Source: Thermodesulfobacteriota bacterium
GTDB taxonomy: Bacteria; Desulfobacterota; DSM-4660; Desulfatiglandales; Desulfatiglandaceae
DNA length: 8,640 nt
Assembly: GCA_028278625.1 (NCBI GenBank)
Contig: JANQDY010000120.1
Location: 1 to 8,640, forward strand
Reading direction: 5' to 3'
Shown piece after piece: positions 6,366 to 8,640 of the stretch (its first letter is position 1; the number at the start of each line of letters is the position of its first letter). Under the pieces are notes generated by a model. It was not told the origin of the DNA, did not search any database, and saw only the letters and a program-made list of their open reading frames with translations. Position numbers and translations under genes: made by a program.

Positions 6366-7358
6366 ATGAACCGATCAAAATCCTTTTCATTGATGCACCC
6401 CGGCGAAGATTTCACAGATCAAAATCGAGAGCTTTTCCGTTTGTGGCGCATCCCCTTCAACAATGAAACCGATCCGTTAAAACTTATGAAGGCTCTTCGG
6501 GAACGGATCAAGGAGTTGAACTGCCTCTACGGTATTGCCAGGTTGGCGGAGCTTCATTCGGATTCCGTTGAAAACCTGTTGCGGGAGCTGGTGAATATCT
6601 TGCCCTATTCATGGCAGTATCCTGAAATCGCATGCGCCAGGATCGTTTTCAAAGGAGAAACCTACAGGAGTAAAGATTTCACGGTGTCCCGATGGCGGCA
6701 GTCGGCTCGGATTCTCATGTACAACGAACCGGTGGGCGAGGTGGAAATTTTTTATCTGGAGGAACGTCCGCCTGAGGATGAAGGCCCTTTTCTTCACGAG
6801 GAAAGGGCCTTACTGGACGCTTTGGCGGAACGTATCGGCGGAACTTCCATGCGGATTTCAGCAGAGATTGAATTGCAGGAAACCAACCAGCAGTTGATGC
6901 TGGAACGAAAAGCGTTGAAAGAGGCCAACTCCGCGCTTCGGGCGGTTTTGGCAAGAATCGAGGAGGAAAAACAGGGAATCTACAGGGACGTAAAAACCAA
7001 TATCGAAAGAGTTATCATGCCACTGTTGCATGCCCTTGCTCTGGACCTGCCCCAAAGCAAGTGGAAGTACGTGGAGGTGCTCAAGGCTAACCTGGAAGAA
7101 ATCGTATCCCCGTTCGTCAACAATCTGTCAGAAAATTGCCTCTCCCTGACCCCCACGGAAGTGAATATCTGTAACTTGATTCGCAACGGCTTGCAGACGA
7201 AGGAAATTGCTCGAATGCGGGGCGTTTCCACCGCTACAATCAAACGGCACCGGGAGCACATCCGCCGAAAGTTCAAAATCACCAACCGTGATGTCAACCT
7301 GACCACTTACCTGCAAACTGCCATGCAAAAAAAAGCCGGGATACCTGAAGACCTTTGA
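6366..7358 (+). CDS. LuxR-family transcriptional regulator with GAF-like sensor region
   Basis: This 330-residue protein is probably the DNA-binding regulator of the adjacent divergent operon. Residues about 45-160 resemble a GAF-type sensor region (starting ERIKELNCLYGIARL). A charged helix likely to form a coiled coil follows (about 164-208), then a linker, and a C-terminal LuxR-type helix-turn-helix at about 258-316 with the features LTPTEVNICNLIRNG, TKEIA and VSTATIKRHREHIRRKF. The recognition helix (SxxTIKxHRxxIRxKF) fits the LuxR/GerE family. There is no receiver domain with a phosphorylatable Asp and no ATP-binding motif, so it should respond to a ligand, redox change or partner rather than to phosphorylation. 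The ATG at 6366 follows AGAGGAA at a five-base spacing. A strong terminator lies about 80 bases after the stop. The effector is unknown. The neighbour suggests a role in controlling NADH-linked electron transfer. Confidence 0.88.
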   Translation: MNRSKSFSLMHPGEDFTDQNRELFRLWRIPFNNETDPLKLMKALRERIKELNCLYGIARLAELHSDSVENLLRELVNILPYSWQYPEIACARIVFKGETYRSKDFTVSRWRQSARILMYNEPVGEVEIFYLEERPPEDEGPFLHEERALLDALAERIGGTSMRISAEIELQETNQQLMLERKALKEANSALRAVLARIEEEKQGIYRDVKTNIERVIMPLLHALALDLPQSKWKYVEVLKANLEEIVSPFVNNLSENCLSLTPTEVNICNLIRNGLQTKEIARMRGVSTATIKRHREHIRRKFKITNRDVNLTTYLQTAMQKKAGIPEDL

Positions 7359-7365
7359 TAGTGGC

Positions 7366-7485
7366 ATGGATCTTCGAAAAGGCTTGAAACGCTGGCTTGA
7401 GTATTATAACCAGGAAAGATCTCATCAATCCCTCTCAGGGCGCGTATTTCATCAAATACGCGCCTTTTCATTTTGGAGACATTGA
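7366..7485 (+). pseudogene. C-terminal remnant of an IS3-type transposase
   Basis: The frame from ATG 7366 reads GLKRWLEYYNQERSHQSL near its start, the characteristic C-terminal end of IS3/rve-type integrase-core transposases (W-x2-YYN-x-ER-x-HQSL). Only about 24 residues look homologous. The usual ending (YRTPAEV-like) is replaced from about 7439 by a terminator hairpin, and the DDE catalytic core is absent. It begins right after the regulator's stop codon, so an element once inserted here and was mostly lost. Confidence 0.65.
7439..7474 (+). terminator. Strong intrinsic (rho-independent) terminator
   Basis: A perfect 11-bp stem (7439-7449 with 7454-7464; arm GGCGCGTATTT) closes a four-base loop CATC and is followed at once by TTTTCATTTT. 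This is a textbook intrinsic terminator in the plus direction and the likely end of the LuxR-type regulator's transcript. The minus direction lacks a T run after the stem. It sits inside the transposase remnant's frame. Confidence 0.88.
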
Positions 7486-7555
7486 AGTGAAAGAGAAGCT
7501 TCAGAAGGAAGTGATCAAACTGAAATTCATTGATTTTAAAGATAAAAAGGACAAA

Positions 7556-8170
7556 TCAGAGTTCACGGGAATCATTGAGCAAACACACCATTGTGAGATG
7601 GTTGGCATGATCGGTCACACCGCCATCTTCTACCGCCGGCTTGATGTTCTGGAGCATCCCGGTGATGCTACCAAGCTTCGCCCCATCGATTCCCGCCTTT
7701 ACAGCGCCGCAATCTTCGTGCCCCATGACCAGCATGAGCTTTGCTCCGGAAACCTTGGTGGCGAACTCCATACTTCCCAGGATATCGGTGCTTTCGAAGT
7801 TCCTTGCGACGCGCGCTACAAAGACGTCACCGATCCCGCAGTCGAAAACATCCTCAACGGGAATCCTGGAATCAACGCACGACAGGATCACCGCCATGGG
7901 AAACTGTCCTTGCACAGCGTCACGGACCTGGGCCGAGTGGTCCCGGGTAATGTCGGTGTCCGATGCCGCGGTATACGTGTTTCCGGTATACGGGCAGAGC
8001 CATTCTCCGGAAACAACCTTGCATCCGGCAGGAGTCTTAAACGTCACCAGGACACGGCTATCTCGGATCAGGAAAAGGTTCTTTTTATTAGCATTCAAGA
8101 TTCCGGGGCTGAACTTTGCCCCGCCACGGGACCTGCTTGCCAGGTGTTGTGGGGCTGGGGACAAAGGCAT
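7556..8170 (-). pseudogene. Beta-carbonic anhydrase, truncated at both ends
   Basis: The core is clearly a beta-class carbonic anhydrase, which interconverts CO2 and bicarbonate at a zinc site. It has CVDSR (Cys98, Asp100, Arg102), the segment CGIGDVFVARVA (111-122), DILGSMEFATKVSGAKL (129-145) and HEDC (His151, Cys154). All zinc ligands and the Asp-Arg dyad remain. The N-terminus up to about residue 72 does not look like the family: the usual leader and the A-x-L-x-GN-x-RF helix are missing. The C-terminus leaves the family after KPAVE (about residue 181) and stops 23 residues later, where at least 40 more are usual. Arg123 replaces the Gly normally found in VARVAGN. The ATG at 8170 has only a poor ribosome site (GGTGG). 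A 15-base in-frame near-duplication (CGGTATACG at 7969 and 7984) lies in the odd N-terminal part. I judge it a decayed copy; a divergent working gene is less likely. Confidence 0.72.
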
Positions 8171-8226
8171 CGGCCACCCGATTGCCAGATACTGTTGCTA
8201 CTTCTCTTGGGTTGCACCAAGGACAG

Positions 8227-8550
8227 CTACTCGAATTCGATCGTTGCAGGCGGCTTAATGCTGATATCGTACGCCACCCTCGACGCGCCGGTGTGCGCGG
8301 CAATTTTCTTGCCTATCTTAAGGAGCGCCGCCTTCTCTATCCTGACCGGACGCGCCAGCTTCGCGGCCGCGCTCTCGACCGCCCGCATGCCTACGACATA
8401 CGTGGTTTTGGGCGCATCGTTCTCGCAAAGCTCGAGAAGAATCCGCGGAAGCTCGAGCTTATTCCACGCCTCTACACAAAGCGCGTTGAGTTTGTCATAG
8501 TCGATATCGCTGTCGACCTTTATCCACGAGACAGGTTTGTAGATCGGAAT
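8227..8550 (-). pseudogene. C-terminal fragment of a GMP-synthase-like protein
   Basis: The minus strand reads 107 codons from 8550 to a TAG at 8227-8229. The last 55 or so residues resemble the C-terminal dimerisation domain of GMP synthase: YVVGMRAVES near the middle and the ending SRVAYDISIKPPATIEFE, close to the GuaA signature RVVYDI-x-x-KPPATIEWE. GuaA makes GMP from XMP. The part before that (PIYKPVSWIKVDSDIDYDKL onward) does not look like GuaA, and the ATP pyrophosphatase and amidotransferase domains are missing. There is no start codon: the frame meets TGA at 8554-8556, inside a probable insertion-sequence end. Codon use is rich in GCG, GTC and CTC compared with the left half of the window. 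It could be the tail of another protein sharing this domain. Confidence 0.55.
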
Positions 8551-8551
8551 A

Positions 8552-8570
8552 TGTCAATGGAAATGAGACA
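8552..8570. mobile_element. Probable insertion-sequence end (IS21-like)
   Basis: TGTCAATGGAAATGAGACA at 8552-8570 begins with TGTC and ends with GACA and looks like terminal sequences of IS21-type elements. It falls exactly where the GMP-synthase-like reading frame breaks, and would mark an element running to the right beyond the window. No transposase gene is visible here, so the assignment rests on the end sequence and the broken gene only. Confidence 0.35.
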
Positions 8571-8587
8571 CCCGTTTGAAAAAATTA

Positions 8588-8640
8588 AACTCCCATGTTC
8601 TGGCTTTCGGGCTTATTGATCCACACAGCCTTTGGGAGTT
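8588..8640 (-). terminator. Inverted repeat with T run on the minus strand
   Basis: AACTCCCA (8588-8595) and TGGGAGTT (8633-8640) are perfect 8-base inverted arms, with nested GGCT/AGCC (8602-8605 and 8626-8629). On the minus strand the stem is followed by TTTAATTTTTT, giving a terminator-like structure with a long loop. It may instead be a subterminal repeat of the mobile element. The right arm touches the window edge and may continue. Confidence 0.35.

Noticed and set aside
8088..8303. A 71-codon minus-strand frame between the carbonic anhydrase and GuaA-like fragments
   Set aside because: It overlaps both fragments in another frame, has no ribosome site or domain, and is rich in Arg and Pro as expected of a GC-rich shadow frame.
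7397..8500. A 367-codon open frame on the plus strand on the right side
   Set aside because: It runs antisense to the carbonic anhydrase core and the GuaA-like tail and has no recognisable domain. Its first part (from GTG 7488 after GGAGA) has plausible codons but no known match, so I do not call it.

Overview
The window reads as part of the chromosome of an anaerobic bacterium, most likely a sulfate reducer or syntroph of the Desulfobacterota. The sensor kinase opens with a coiled coil of the KPTYEELEQRV type common in that group, and the central operon is an NADH-linked, iron-sulfur-rich diaphorase of the kind these anaerobes pair with hydrogenases, formate dehydrogenases or Hdr-type complexes. 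The lineage is inferred from style of sequence, not from a marker gene.

Layout. (1) 107-2605, plus strand: an 832-residue hybrid histidine kinase (GAF, two PAS, HisKA, HATPase, receiver). (2) 2606-3142: a gene-poor stretch with the 3' half of a tRNA-Asp-like sequence, a possible frameshifted small ORF and several inverted repeats. (3) 6194 down to 3143, minus strand: a compact three-gene operon encoding NuoE-like, NuoF-like and NuoG-N-terminal-like subunits. (4) 6195-6365: a divergent control region with 11-bp-phased repeats and a dyad. (5) 6366-7358, plus strand: a GAF-like/coiled-coil/LuxR-HTH regulator, followed by a strong intrinsic terminator. (6) 7359-8640: a mosaic of broken genes: an IS3-type transposase tail, a beta-carbonic anhydrase missing both ends, the tail of a GMP-synthase-like protein, and a probable insertion-sequence end.

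How the parts work together. The three minus-strand genes would form a soluble NAD(H):acceptor module: NADH is oxidised at FMN in the NuoF-like subunit, or NAD+ reduced there, and electrons move through many Fe-S clusters. No catalytic partner (hydrogenase, formate dehydrogenase, Hdr or BamB-type subunit) lies in the window, so the electron acceptor or donor is unknown. The divergent LuxR-type regulator probably controls this operon through the repeats between them. The kinase at the left has no visible functional tie to the operon.

Nothing here is a clearly new system. The most interesting items are the diaphorase with its unusual NuoG-like subunit lacking the usual His-Cys3 cluster, the phased repeats in the divergent promoter, the tRNA-like fragment, and the gene graveyard on the right.
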